Shown here one piece after another: positions 25,573 to 34,389 of a stretch of DNA of 64,000 nt. The position numbers and the translations under genes are program-made. Location of the stretch: positions 4,650,001-4,714,000 of the forward strand of contig OZ242023.1 of assembly GCA_965204915.1 (NCBI GenBank), in the 5' to 3' direction. This DNA comes from HK1 sp965204915 (GTDB taxonomy: Bacteria; Pseudomonadota; Gammaproteobacteria; HK1). A model generated the notes under the pieces. It did not search any database. It was not told where the DNA came from and was given only the letters and a program-made list of their open reading frames with translations. The first letter of the stretch is position 1. Every line of letters begins with the position of its first letter.

Positions 25573-27159
25573 ATGAACGACGCCAACCTCTACACGCTGC
25601 TCGAAGCCCGTTTTCCCGCCGATCGTTCCGCGGCCTGCCTGGAGACACCGGACGGCATGGTATGGAGCTGCGCGGACGTCGAGGCGGAGGCGGCGCGGTA
25701 CGCGCACCTGCTGTGCGGGCGCGGGGTGATCCCCGGCGACCGCGTCGCGATGCAGGTGGAGAAGTCGCCGCGGGCGCTCGTTCTCTATCTTGCGTGCCTG
25801 CAGGCGGGCGCCGTCTGCCTGCCGCTCAATCCGGCCTATTCGGAACGGGAGCTGGACTACTTCCTCGGCGACGCCGAGCCTCGAGTGGTGGTGGGGCGGC
25901 CGGGATCGGCGGACGGGCTCGCGGCGCTGTGCGAACGGCACGGCATCGGCGAGCCGCTCACCCTCGATGCGGATGACGGCGGCGCCCTGGTCGAGGCGAG
26001 CCGCGCGATGCCCGACCGTTTCGACACCGTCGAGCGGGGGCCGGGAGATCTCGCGGCGCTACTCTATACCTCGGGCACCACCGGCCGGCCGAAGGGTGCG
26101 ATGCTCACCCACGCCAACCTGTCTTCCAACGCCGAGGTGCTGCACGCGGCCTGGGGGTTCCGTGAAGGCGACGTGCTCCTGCACATGCTCCCCATCTTCC
26201 ACACCCACGGGCTGTTCGTGGCCTGCCACACCGCGTTGCTCAACGGCTCGCCGATGATCTTCTGCCCCCGCTTCGATGCGGCCGAGGCCCGCCGGCTGCT
26301 GCCCCGCGCCACCGTCTTCATGGGGGTGCCCACCTTCTACACCCGGCTGCTGGCCCTGCCGGGGTTCGGCCGCGACGACTGCGCCGGGGTGCGGCTCTTC
26401 GTCTCCGGCTCCGCCCCGCTGTCGGAACAGATCTTCGAGGAATTCCGCGAACGGACCGGGCACGTCATCCTGGAACGCTACGGCATGACCGAGTGCGGCA
26501 TGAGCACGTCGAATCCGCTCCGTGGCGAACGCCGCGCCGGCACCGTCGGCCTGCCCCTGCCCGGCGTCGACCTGCGGGTGGCCGGTGAAGACGGCACGCC
26601 GGCCGGCCCCGGCGAGGTCGGGGAGATCGAGTTCAAGGGACCGAACGTCTTCTCGGGCTACTGGCGGATGCCGGAGAAGAGCGCCGAAGAGTTCACCGCG
26701 GACGGCTACTTCCGTTCCGGCGACCTGGGATGGATCGGCGAGGACGGGTACGTTGCAATCGCGGGCCGCGGCAAGGACCTCGTCATCAGCGGGGGGCTCA
26801 ACGTCTATCCGAAGGAGATCGAGCGCCTCATCGACAAGCTCGACGGGGTGCTGGAGTCCTCCGTGATCGGGCTGCCCCACGCGGACCTGGGGGAGCAGGT
26901 CACCGCGGTGGTCGTGCGCGAGCCGGGCGCGGCCGGGCCGGGCGAGCAGTCGGTGATCGACGCGCTGAAGCACGATCTCGCGGGCTTCAAGATTCCGAAA
27001 CAGGTGTTCTTCGTGGAGGAGATGCCGCGCAACGCGATGGGCAAGGTGCGGAAGAACGTGCTGAGAGAGCGGTTTGCTCCGCGGGCGGGACCCTCTGCGA
27101 GCATGGGCGTCCCGCCCGCGGTGGGCGGCAGGCCTCCCCGCCGTCGTTCATCCGGGTGA
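25573..27159 (+). CDS. malonyl-CoA synthetase-like acyl-CoA ligase
   Basis: A 528-residue ANL-superfamily adenylating enzyme. It has the AMP-binding P-loop LLYTSGTTGRPKGAMLTH, the A5 motif ILERYGMTECGMSTSNPL, a DGYFRSGDLGWIGEDGY core, the hinge region GRGKDLVISGGLNVYPKEIE and the C-terminal catalytic Lys in MPRNAMGKVRKNVL. The N-terminus (NLYTLLEARFPADRSAACLE) and the stretch GRGVIPGDRVAMQVEKSPRA resemble malonyl-CoA synthetases (MatB), which make malonyl-CoA from malonate, ATP and CoA. Another short-chain acid is possible. The C-terminal 30 residues are Pro/Gly/Arg-rich and probably disordered. ATG at 25573; the frame stays open upstream but begins at the family N-terminus here. Confidence 0.87.
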   Translation: MNDANLYTLLEARFPADRSAACLETPDGMVWSCADVEAEAARYAHLLCGRGVIPGDRVAMQVEKSPRALVLYLACLQAGAVCLPLNPAYSERELDYFLGDAEPRVVVGRPGSADGLAALCERHGIGEPLTLDADDGGALVEASRAMPDRFDTVERGPGDLAALLYTSGTTGRPKGAMLTHANLSSNAEVLHAAWGFREGDVLLHMLPIFHTHGLFVACHTALLNGSPMIFCPRFDAAEARRLLPRATVFMGVPTFYTRLLALPGFGRDDCAGVRLFVSGSAPLSEQIFEEFRERTGHVILERYGMTECGMSTSNPLRGERRAGTVGLPLPGVDLRVAGEDGTPAGPGEVGEIEFKGPNVFSGYWRMPEKSAEEFTADGYFRSGDLGWIGEDGYVAIAGRGKDLVISGGLNVYPKEIERLIDKLDGVLESSVIGLPHADLGEQVTAVVVREPGAAGPGEQSVIDALKHDLAGFKIPKQVFFVEEMPRNAMGKVRKNVLRERFAPRAGPSASMGVPPAVGGRPPRRRSSG

Positions 27160-27568
27160 GGACCGTCCGCGTTCACCCGGGCACCTCGCACGGATTCGAC
27201 TCGATCGTGAAGACGATGACGCCCCGGGGATCCCGGGAGAGCCGATCGGCCTCGCCGAACGGGAGCGGTGTTTGGATTCGCCGGCCAACGCTGGCACTCT
27301 CTACGGGCATGGATATACAGCTCAAGTTTCGGGACTCAAAATGCCTGAATCAAGCGATGGATTCCCGCTTTCGCGGGAATGACGTCATTTCAGCGAGACG
27401 CGTTGCTTTCAGGCTGGCCGTCATTCCCGCGAAAGCGGGAATCCATTTCGGTCGGCGAATCCCGAAACTCGAGATACAGGTTTGGGACGTACAGGCCCGG
27501 TCCTTCCGCGAAGCGTGTCGATCGATCGGCGGATTCACCACCGGGCCGCCGTTCATGGAGCCGGAAGC
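27160..27568. other. intergenic region containing MITE copy B
   Basis: Besides the element at 27321-27473, nothing was recognised. The carbamoyltransferase gene starts 96 bases after the element. Confidence 0.5.
27321..27473 (-). mobile_element. MITE-like palindromic element, copy B (153 bp)
   Basis: The same element as copy A in reverse orientation, exactly the same length, with a few substitutions. It carries the CTCAAGTTTCGGGA and TCCCGAAACTCGAG ends and two REP-type hairpins. It is flanked by perfect 6-bp direct repeats ATACAG (27315-27320 and 27474-27479), read as a target-site duplication. It lies between the acyl-CoA ligase and carbamoyltransferase genes. Confidence 0.88.
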
Positions 27569-28492
27569 ATGAGCCGGGCACCGAAGCACCTCATCGACTG
27601 GAAGTTCTGGGACGACGGCGAGATCCGCGAAGTGCTCTCGCTCGCCCGGCGCGTGAAGAGCCGGCGCCGGGAGTTCCAGGGCTGCATGCAGGGCCGCACC
27701 CTGGTGATGATCTTCCAGAAGACCTCCACGCGCACCCGGGTGTCGTTCGAAGCCGGCATGACCGAGCTCGGCGGGCACGCGATCAACCTCGACTGGCGCG
27801 CGTCGAACTTCACCTTGGGCGACGTCCGCTCGGAGACGCGGTATCTCTCGCGCAACGCCGCCGCCATCATGGCCCGGCTGAAGGACCACGCGGATCTGCT
27901 CGACATGGCGGGGGGCGCGACCGTTCCCTTGATCAACGGATGCTGCAACCTCTACCACCCCTGCCAGGCGCTCGCCGACATGCTGACCATCGCCGAGGAC
28001 CGGGGCGGGGACCCTCGCGGCGCCCGCCTGACCTACGTCGGCACCTACAACAACGTGGTGAACTCGCTGGTGTCGATCTCCGCCGCGTTCGGGGTCGAGC
28101 TCACCCTGGTATGCCCCATCCGCGACGATGCGCTCATCGACGAGGAGAGCCGTGACCGGCTTCTCCGTCTCGGCCTGCTCACCGAAACCCTCGACGCCAG
28201 GGCGGCGGTCGCGAACGCGGACTACGTGTATACCGACACCTGGCTCGACATGGAGTACTTCAACGACCCCGCCTTCGCGGGGGAGAAGGAGCGGCGTTGC
28301 GAGCTGATGATGCCCTACCAGCTCAACGAGGCGCTGCTCGCCGGCAGCAACGCGAAGGTCATGCACGACATGCCGATGCATCTCGGCTACGAGATCACCG
28401 CGGATCTGGCCGAGAGCGGGCGCTCCATCATCTACGACCAGGCGGAGCACCGCCTCGACGCCCAGAAGGCGATCCTGCTGAGTCTCGCCTGA
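27569..28492 (+). CDS. ornithine carbamoyltransferase-family protein with atypical substrate loops
   Basis: A 307-residue transcarbamylase. The carbamoyl-phosphate site is normal: KTSTRTRVSFE (51-61), LYHPCQALADM (129-138) and VPLINGCCN. The ornithine-recognition loops are not. The usual DxWxSMG is TDTWLDMEYFNDPAF (222-236) and the usual HCLPAHRGEEV is HDMPMHLGYEI (266-276). The loop normally VGDGNNV reads VGTYNNV. The Cys and Ser-Met-Gly that contact ornithine in ArgF are therefore missing, and the acceptor amine may differ. It is placed just before thyA, not with arg genes. The start at 27569 has GGAG 8 bases upstream. Confidence 0.82.
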   Translation: MSRAPKHLIDWKFWDDGEIREVLSLARRVKSRRREFQGCMQGRTLVMIFQKTSTRTRVSFEAGMTELGGHAINLDWRASNFTLGDVRSETRYLSRNAAAIMARLKDHADLLDMAGGATVPLINGCCNLYHPCQALADMLTIAEDRGGDPRGARLTYVGTYNNVVNSLVSISAAFGVELTLVCPIRDDALIDEESRDRLLRLGLLTETLDARAAVANADYVYTDTWLDMEYFNDPAFAGEKERRCELMMPYQLNEALLAGSNAKVMHDMPMHLGYEITADLAESGRSIIYDQAEHRLDAQKAILLSLA

Positions 28493-28526
28493 TGCCTTCG
28501 CGCTGCGCGGCGGAGAGGAGGCCCGG

Positions 28527-29321
28527 GTGAAGCAGTATCTCGATCTGATGCGCCACGTCCGGCGGCACGGGGTGCGCAAGGGCGACCGCACCGGCACCGG
28601 CACGTTGAGCGTCTTCGGCTACCAGATGCGCTTCGACCTCGGGGAGGGATTCCCCGTGGCGACCACGAAGTCGATCCACATGCGCTCCGTCATCCACGAG
28701 CTGCTGTGGTTCCTGGAGGGCTCGACGAACGTCTCCCGGCTCCACGACGGCGGCGTGACGATCTGGGACGAGTGGGCCGACGAGCAGGGGGAGCTGGGTC
28801 CGATCTACGGCGCGCAATGGCGGAGCTGGCCCGCCGCGGGCGGCGGCGCCATCGACCAGATCACGCGGGTGGTCGAGAGCATCCGCCGCGACCCGGACTC
28901 GCGGCGCCACGTCGTCTCCGCGTGGAACGTCGCCGAGCTCGACCGCATGGCCCTTCCGCCGTGCCATCTCCTGTTCCAGTTCTACGTCGCCGGCGGGCGG
29001 CTCTCCTGCCAGCTCTACCAGCGCAGCGCGGACGTCTTCATCGGGGTGCCGTTCAACATCGCGTCGTACGCACTGCTCACGATGATGGTCGCCCAGGTGA
29101 CCGGGCTCGAGCCCGGCGAGCTCGTGCACACCCTGGGCGACGCGCATCTGTATCTCAACCACCTCGGGCACGCCGACACCCAGCTTGCGCGCGAGCCGTA
29201 TCCGCTCCCGCGGATGGAGCTCAACACCGGGGTGGAATCGATCCTGGAGTTCACCTACGACGATTTCACCCTCGTGGGCTATCGGCACCACCCGGGCATC
29301 AAGGCGCCGGTCGCGGTGTGA
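28527..29321 (+). CDS. thyA: thymidylate synthase
   Basis: A 264-residue folate-dependent thymidylate synthase that converts dUMP to dTMP. The catalytic Cys is in LPPCHLLFQFYV. Phosphate-binding arginines are in KGDRTGTGTLSVFGYQMRFD and DPDSRRHVVSAWNV, and the substrate loop is QRSADVFIGVPFNIASYALL. DAHLYLNHLGHADTQL and the C-terminal HPGIKAPVAV are as in E. coli, including its 264-residue length. The start is GTG at 28527, preceded by AGGAG 6 bases away; no in-frame ATG is nearby. It is 34 bases after the carbamoyltransferase gene and convergent with apaH. Confidence 0.97.
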   Translation: MKQYLDLMRHVRRHGVRKGDRTGTGTLSVFGYQMRFDLGEGFPVATTKSIHMRSVIHELLWFLEGSTNVSRLHDGGVTIWDEWADEQGELGPIYGAQWRSWPAAGGGAIDQITRVVESIRRDPDSRRHVVSAWNVAELDRMALPPCHLLFQFYVAGGRLSCQLYQRSADVFIGVPFNIASYALLTMMVAQVTGLEPGELVHTLGDAHLYLNHLGHADTQLAREPYPLPRMELNTGVESILEFTYDDFTLVGYRHHPGIKAPVAV

Positions 29322-29348
29322 AGAAGGTGCCTGGGAAGAGGCAGGCGG

Positions 29349-29367
29349 CGAGGACGCTCCTCGCCAT
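29349..29367. terminator. short hairpin between thyA and apaH
   Basis: A perfect 8-bp stem (GGCGAGGA with TCCTCGCC) with a 3-nt loop between the convergent thyA and apaH stops. There is no T-run, so it is only a candidate bidirectional terminator. Confidence 0.35.
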
Positions 29368-29378
29368 CGGCGGGCGAT

Positions 29379-30209
29379 TCACCGGGCGCCGCCCTTGCAG
29401 GGGACGCTGAACTCCCGATCGTCTTCGAGGCGCAGCGCGGTGAGCGAACCACCCCATACGCACCCGGTGTCGACGTGGCGGACGTGCAGGCTCCGGGGCA
29501 GGGCGTTGCGAAGCTGAAGCGTCGCCCAGTGCCCGAACACGATCCTCGCCCGGTCCGCTCCGCCGTCGCGCAGTGCGAACCAGGGCGTGAGCGAGGGGTC
29601 CTGATCGCCGGGCGGCCGGGTCTCGGAGAAGTCCAGGGTCCCGTCCGTGCGGCAGTAGCGCATCCGCGTAAAGGCGTTGGCGATGAAGCGAAGACGCTCG
29701 AACCCGGCGAGAGAGTCCCGCCACCTGTCCGGCCCGTTGCCGTACATGCGGTTGAGGAGCCGCGGACGGTCGGTCGCGCGCAACGCCCGTGAGAGTACGT
29801 CCGCATGGCCGAACGCCTCCCCGACGGTCCAGGCGGGAGGGATGCCTGCGTGGACCATGACGAACCTCCGCCCGGGGTCGGAGTGCACCAGCGGCCGGCG
29901 GCGAAGCCAGTCGATCAGCGCCTCCCCGTCCGCGGCGCCGAGTACGTCCTGGAAGGTGTCCTTGGCGCCCGGCTTGCGGGCGCCGGCGGCGCTCGCGACG
30001 AGATGCAGATCGTGGTTGCCGAGCACGACACGCGCCCGGTCGCCGAGATCGGCCACGAAGCGCAGCACGCCGAGGGAGTCGGGGCCACGGTTGACGAGGT
30101 CGCCAGCGAGCCAGAGCTCGTCATGCCGGGCATCGAAGCGGCACGTGCGCAGCAGCGATCGCAATTCGGCGTAACAACCCTGCACATCCCCGATGACGTA
30201 CGTGGGCAT
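29379..30209 (-). CDS. apaH: symmetrical diadenosine tetraphosphatase
   Basis: A 276-residue PPP-family metallophosphatase that splits Ap4A into two ADP and also decaps Np4-capped RNA. The dinuclear metal motifs are all at the N-terminus: VIGDVQGCYAEL, LAGDLVNRGPDSL and VLGNHDLHLVA. The later His is in VMVHAGIPPAWT and the last in IVFGHWATLQLRN. It lies about 100 bases downstream of apaG on the same strand, as in E. coli and relatives, though here rsmA is no longer adjacent. Confidence 0.95.
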   Translation of the reverse strand: MPTYVIGDVQGCYAELRSLLRTCRFDARHDELWLAGDLVNRGPDSLGVLRFVADLGDRARVVLGNHDLHLVASAAGARKPGAKDTFQDVLGAADGEALIDWLRRRPLVHSDPGRRFVMVHAGIPPAWTVGEAFGHADVLSRALRATDRPRLLNRMYGNGPDRWRDSLAGFERLRFIANAFTRMRYCRTDGTLDFSETRPPGDQDPSLTPWFALRDGGADRARIVFGHWATLQLRNALPRSLHVRHVDTGCVWGGSLTALRLEDDREFSVPCKGGAR

Positions 30210-30313
30210 TGCCGGCTCGGACGCGGACGCGGCGGATGGTCAGGACGCCGCAGTCCCGGCAAGGGTACGGGTGCCGCCGGACGGACCGGCGCCGCCGATC
30301 GAATGCCCCGCCT

Positions 30314-30697
30314 TCAATGCACGACGTTCGGCACGGACAGGCTGAAGGCGGGGATCGGCGCGTCGAAGCGGTGCCCGTCGTCCGCGACCATCTGGTAGCT
30401 GCCGTGCATGCTGCCGACCGGGGTCTCGATGGCAGCGGCGCTCGTGTACTGGAAGCCCTCTCCCGGAGCGAGGTGCGGCTGCTCTCCAACCACACCGTCC
30501 CCCCGGACCTCCTGCACCCGTCCGTCGGCATCGGTGATGATCCAGTGGCGGGTCCGGAGCTGCGCGGCGACTGCGCCGATGTTGCGGACGGTGACCGTGT
30601 ACGCGAATACGTATCGGCCATCCTCGGGGGACGAGTGCTCGACGAGGTAGGCGCTCTTCACGCCGACTTGAATGCGGTAGCGGTTCTCGGGGTTCAT
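30314..30697 (-). CDS. apaG: ApaG protein
   Basis: A 127-residue ApaG domain protein (CO2+/Mg2+ efflux protein ApaG in older naming; a beta-sandwich of unclear function). Typical sequence: YVFAYTVTVRNIGAVAAQLR, TRHWIITDADGRVQEVRGDG, VVGEQPHLAPGEGFQYTS and METPVGSMHGSYQM-like ETPVGSMHGSYQMVADDG. Length equals the family norm. It is upstream of apaH in the usual order. Confidence 0.96.
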   Translation of the reverse strand: MNPENRYRIQVGVKSAYLVEHSSPEDGRYVFAYTVTVRNIGAVAAQLRTRHWIITDADGRVQEVRGDGVVGEQPHLAPGEGFQYTSAAAIETPVGSMHGSYQMVADDGHRFDAPIPAFSLSVPNVVH

Positions 30698-31155
30698 GCG
30701 TCTCTACCATGAAGTGAGCGGTGGCTCCGCCACGCTTCGACTGCGTCCCACGGGCTTCGACCGTGTCCCACGGGTCGCCTGTCCACCCCCTGCCTTCCCC
30801 GCCTGCCGGCGCAGGAAGGAGCCGGAACGGACGGAGCCGGGACGGGCGGAGCCCGGGAAGCCGGAGCCCCTCGCTTCGTGCCGTGCCTGTTTTGCGAATC
30901 GTCCAAAATTATCCACCATTTCAACCGCCCTGAGATCGGCGGCTTCGATCCGGCAGCAGCTCCCGCCGGCACTCCGGCGCCTGACGACACGACGCGCCAT
31001 CGCGCCGGCTCCGCTGCCCGGCGCGTCCGATCGGGGCGGGCCTCCGGTTGTCCACGTTCCGGGCAGGAACCACCGTCGATCCGGCCGGTGGCGGACGGCC
31101 GCCGGAAAGGCGGCAGCGGCGCCGGTGCGGTATCGGCCGGCGGCCACTCGATCCT
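30698..31155. other. intergenic region between comM and apaG
   Basis: About 460 bases on the path from the comM end to the apaG start. A short AT-richer patch at 30890-30925 may hold the apaG promoter. No gene, tRNA or strong repeat was seen. Confidence 0.4.
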
Positions 31156-32652
31156 TCACCTCGTGCCTCGATCGAGGGTCCGCAAGCCGATCGCCTCCGC
31201 CACGTGCTCGTCGGCGATGCGATCCGACTGCGCGAGGTCCGCGATGGTGCGGGCCACCCTGAGCACACGGTCGCGCGCGCGGGCGGAGAAATGCAGCTTT
31301 TCCATCGCGCGCGCGAGAAGCCGGCGACCACCCGCCGCAAGCGCGCAGTGCGTCCGAAGCTCGCCCACCGAGAGCCGCTGGTTCGGCTTCTGCGTCCGGG
31401 CGATCTGCGCCGCGCGCGCCGTCACCACCCGCTCGCGCACCGCGGCCGACGATTCGGCGGGACCGGAATCGTCGTCGCCGCGCACACGGGGCACCTCCAC
31501 GTGCAGGTCGATGCGATCGAGCAGCGGCCCGGAGATCCGGGCGCGATAACGGGCGACCTGCTCCGGGGCGCAGCGGCAGGTGCCGGCCGGGTCCCCGAGG
31601 GTTCCGCACGAGCACGGGTTCATCGCCGCGACGAGCTGGAATCGGGCGGGGAACCTCGCCTGCCGGCTCGCGCGCGAGATCGTGACGTGTCCCGATTCGA
31701 GCGGCTCGCGCAGGGCTTCGAGCACGACCCGGGAGAACTCCGGGAGCTCGTCGAGGAACAGGACGCCGTGGTGGGCGAGGGAGATCTCTCCGGGGCTCGG
31801 CACCGCTCCGCCACCGACGATCGCGGCCGCGGACGCCGAATGGTGAGGGGCGCGAAACGGCCTCACCCCCCAGTGCGTGGGGTCGAAGCCGAGCGTACCC
31901 ACCGACCGCACCGTCGCCGACTCCAGAGCCTCCCCCTCGGTCATCGGCGGGAGGATCCCGGGCAGGCGCGTCGCGAGCATGGTCTTCCCGGTGCCGGGCG
32001 GCCCCAGCATCAACAGGTTGTGGCTGCCGGCGGCGGCGAGTTCCAGCGCGCGCCGCGCCGCGTACTGGCGCCGGACGTCGCATAGATCTTCGCTCGCGGG
32101 GGCGCCGGCCTGCCGGGCGACGTCCACCGGCGCCGGCGAGGCTTCACCGAGGAGCTGCGTCTGCACCTCCCCGAGATGGCGCGCGGGAAACAGGCGCGCG
32201 CCGGCCGCGAGCGCCGCCTCGGGGGCGTCGCCGGACGGAAGCACGAGGATGTGTCCTGCGTCGCGGGCGTGCAGCGCCGCGGGGAGCGAGCCGCCGGTAC
32301 GGCGTAGTGCGCCGTCGAGCGCAAGCTCGCCGATGAGCTCGTGCTCGTGGAGGCGGTCCTGGCAGAGCTGGCCGGTCGCGGCGAGTATGCCGATGGCGAT
32401 CGGAAGGTCGTAGCGGCTGCCGTCCTTGGGAAGGTCGGCGGGCGCGAGATTGACGGTGATGCGGCGCTTCGGGAACTCGAACCGGGAATTGATGATCGCG
32501 CTACGCACGCGGTCCTTGCTCTCGCGCACGGTGGCTTCGGGCAGACCGACGATCGCGAACTTCGGCAGCCCGCCGGTGATGTGGACCTCCACCTGTACCG
32601 GAGGCGCCTCGATACCGAGGCTCGCGCGGCTCATGACGGTCGCGAGCGACAT
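31156..32652 (-). CDS. comM: YifB/ComM family Mg-chelatase-like ATPase
   Basis: A 498-residue AAA+ ATPase. ComM is a hexameric helicase that drives branch migration during natural transformation. The N-terminal ChlI-like domain reads VEVHITGGLPKFAIVGLPEA and VNLAPADLPKDGSRYDLPIA. The AAA core has Walker A LMLGPPGTGKTMLATRLP and Walker B GVLFLDELPEF, followed by MNPCSCGTLGDPAGTCRCAP (a conserved Cys set) and GPLLDRIDLHVEVPRV. The C-terminal lid is complete. The start at 32652 (MSLATVMSRASLGI) is the conserved N-terminus. Confidence 0.95.
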   Translation of the reverse strand: MSLATVMSRASLGIEAPPVQVEVHITGGLPKFAIVGLPEATVRESKDRVRSAIINSRFEFPKRRITVNLAPADLPKDGSRYDLPIAIGILAATGQLCQDRLHEHELIGELALDGALRRTGGSLPAALHARDAGHILVLPSGDAPEAALAAGARLFPARHLGEVQTQLLGEASPAPVDVARQAGAPASEDLCDVRRQYAARRALELAAAGSHNLLMLGPPGTGKTMLATRLPGILPPMTEGEALESATVRSVGTLGFDPTHWGVRPFRAPHHSASAAAIVGGGAVPSPGEISLAHHGVLFLDELPEFSRVVLEALREPLESGHVTISRASRQARFPARFQLVAAMNPCSCGTLGDPAGTCRCAPEQVARYRARISGPLLDRIDLHVEVPRVRGDDDSGPAESSAAVRERVVTARAAQIARTQKPNQRLSVGELRTHCALAAGGRRLLARAMEKLHFSARARDRVLRVARTIADLAQSDRIADEHVAEAIGLRTLDRGTR

Positions 32653-32990
32653 CGCACGTATCCGATTCACGGACGAAGCGCGAGCATGCGCGATCGGAGG
32701 CGTATGGCGAGAGGGGTGCGGAGCCCGTTCCGTGTCGGCGACGGGCGCGTCGTACATGCGGCGCGGGGCGCACGTCGGTCGCTCCGGTCGAGACGGGGAG
32801 GCCGGCGTGCCGGGGATACGGACGGGGGTGGAGGGGAAGCGGAGCCGGATCCTGAACCGCCCCGGGGATCATGGCCGTCCGACTCGAGCCGGCCACTCCG
32901 CGGGATCCCCGGGGCGGTTCGGCCCTCATCCGACCGGCGCGCTTGCCGTGCGGGCGCCGGCCGCGTGGGCGTCCTGGTGAGGTGGGCCCG
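32653..32990. other. intergenic region with perfect 17-bp inverted repeat
   Basis: Between comM and ubiK. The only structure seen is the IS-end-like inverted repeat at 32853-32921. No gene was recognised. Confidence 0.5.
32853..32921. repeat. IS-end-like inverted repeat pair
   Basis: Seventeen bases GAACCGCCCCGGGGATC (32854-32870) and their exact complement (32904-32920) flank a 33-bp centre. The left arm with its flanks matches 19 of 20 bases of the solitary sequence at 21927. It reads like two ends of an IS-derived miniature element with almost no interior. Confidence 0.6.
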
Positions 32991-33257
32991 CTATTGCGAG
33001 CTGCGGCCCGGCTCGTCGAGTCGTTCCTCCAGTTGCCGGATCCGGTGTTCCAGGGCCTCCAGCTTCTCGCGGGTGCGGGCGAGCACTGCGCTCTGTACGT
33101 CGAACTCCTCTCGCTCTACAAGGTCCATCCGGGCGATTCCGGCCGCGATGACCGCCCGGATGTTCCGGGTCACGTCCTCCCGGACCTCGTCGAGCCCGGG
33201 CGGCAGGCTCGCCTGGATACGCCGGGCCAGGTCGTCGAATCTTCGCGGGTCGACCAT
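32991..33257 (-). CDS. ubiK: ubiquinone biosynthesis accessory factor UbiK (BMFP)
   Basis: An 88-residue coiled-coil protein of the YqiC/BMFP family. It starts MVDPRRFDDLARRIQASLPP, continues through DVTRNIRAVIAAGIARMDLV and REEFDVQSAVLARTREKLEA, and ends in a heptad helix. In E. coli UbiK trimerises and aids aerobic ubiquinone synthesis with UbiJ; membrane-fusogenic activity is also reported for the family. Its presence points to Proteobacteria with aerobic respiration. It lies alone, divergent from aroE. Confidence 0.93.
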   Translation of the reverse strand: MVDPRRFDDLARRIQASLPPGLDEVREDVTRNIRAVIAAGIARMDLVEREEFDVQSAVLARTREKLEALEHRIRQLEERLDEPGRSSQ

Positions 33258-33564
33258 CTCCGTCTCCTCCTCGATCGCATCGGCAGCGCCGGCCGCCCAA
33301 GGCTACTCTTCATCCACCGTATTCGCCGCATCGTCCACGAGATGCGCCGCCGCCGGCCGGATCGGCTCCTGCCTCCGGGAGGCGGCTTCCCGTCCTCCTT
33401 GCCCCGTGGCGGGCGCGACGGCCGGTTTCGGCCTTCGCGGCGAAGCGGGAGCCGCTCCCGCCGGGGGTGCGGCGAGGCTGCCCGGAAGGCGGGCCGCAGC
33501 CTACCATCCCGGACCGTCGATGGTGCATCATTCCCGTCTCCGAATCCCACCACCGCCGCCTGCC
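33258..33564. other. divergent ubiK-aroE intergenic region
   Basis: Expected to contain both promoters. No gene or clear structure was seen. Confidence 0.4.
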
Positions 33565-34389
33565 ATGCCGGATCGCTACGCCGTGATGGGCCACCCCGTC
33601 GCCCACAGCAAGTCACCCTTCATCCACCGGCGGTTCGCGGCCGATACCGGCGAGCCGGTCGTCTACGATGCGCTTCCGGTCGAGCCCGGCGGCTTCCGGG
33701 ACGCAGTGGAGCGTTTCCGGGCGGAAGGCGGGCGCGGGCTCAACGTCACGATTCCGTTCAAGGAAGAGGCGTTCGCGCTGTCGGGCCGGCGCTCCCGCCG
33801 TGCGGAGCGCGCGGGAGCCGTCAACACCCTGTGGTTCGACGGTACGACGGTATGCGGCGACAATACCGACGGCATCGGACTGGTGCGGGATCTGACCCTC
33901 AATCTCGCGATCCGCGTCGAAGGGCGGTCGGTGCTGCTGCTCGGCGCCGGCGGCGCGGCGCGGGGGGTGATCGGGCCATTGCTCGACGAGCGGCCCCGGC
34001 GGCTTGCCGTCGCCAACCGGACCCCGCCGCGGGCCGTCGAGCTCGCTCGGCGGTTCGAAGGACAGGGACCGGTGGGCGCGGTGGCGCTCGATGCGTTGCC
34101 GGCCGGTGGGTTCGATCTCGTGGTCAACGCCACCGCCGCGAGCCTCGCCGGAGATCTGCCGCCCCTGCCGCCAGGTACGCTGCATACCGGCGGCGTCGCC
34201 TACGACACCGCCTACGCGGCGCAGCCGACGCCGTTCGTCGCCTGGGGCTCGAAGGAAGGCGCGGTGACCGCCGCCGACGGCCTGGGAATGCTCGTGGAGC
34301 AGGCGGCGGAATCGTTCCGGCTCTGGCGCGGGCGGGCGCCGCGGACCGATCCCGTGATCGAGGCACTGCGGAAACATCTTGCGGATTGA
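33565..34389 (+). CDS. aroE: shikimate dehydrogenase
   Basis: A 274-residue NADP-dependent reductase that makes shikimate from 3-dehydroshikimate. Substrate residues: GHPVAHSKSPFIHRRF (Ser pair), NVTIPFKEEAFAL (catalytic Lys) and GDNTDGIGLVRDL (catalytic Asp). The nucleotide site is LLLGAGGAARGVIGPL followed by VANRTPPRA, the NRT motif of NADP specificity. The C-terminal DGLGMLVEQAAESFRLWRG is conserved. ATG at 33565 begins at the family N-terminus. aroB, another gene of the same pathway, lies 29 kb away. Confidence 0.96.
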   Translation: MPDRYAVMGHPVAHSKSPFIHRRFAADTGEPVVYDALPVEPGGFRDAVERFRAEGGRGLNVTIPFKEEAFALSGRRSRRAERAGAVNTLWFDGTTVCGDNTDGIGLVRDLTLNLAIRVEGRSVLLLGAGGAARGVIGPLLDERPRRLAVANRTPPRAVELARRFEGQGPVGAVALDALPAGGFDLVVNATAASLAGDLPPLPPGTLHTGGVAYDTAYAAQPTPFVAWGSKEGAVTAADGLGMLVEQAAESFRLWRGRAPRTDPVIEALRKHLAD

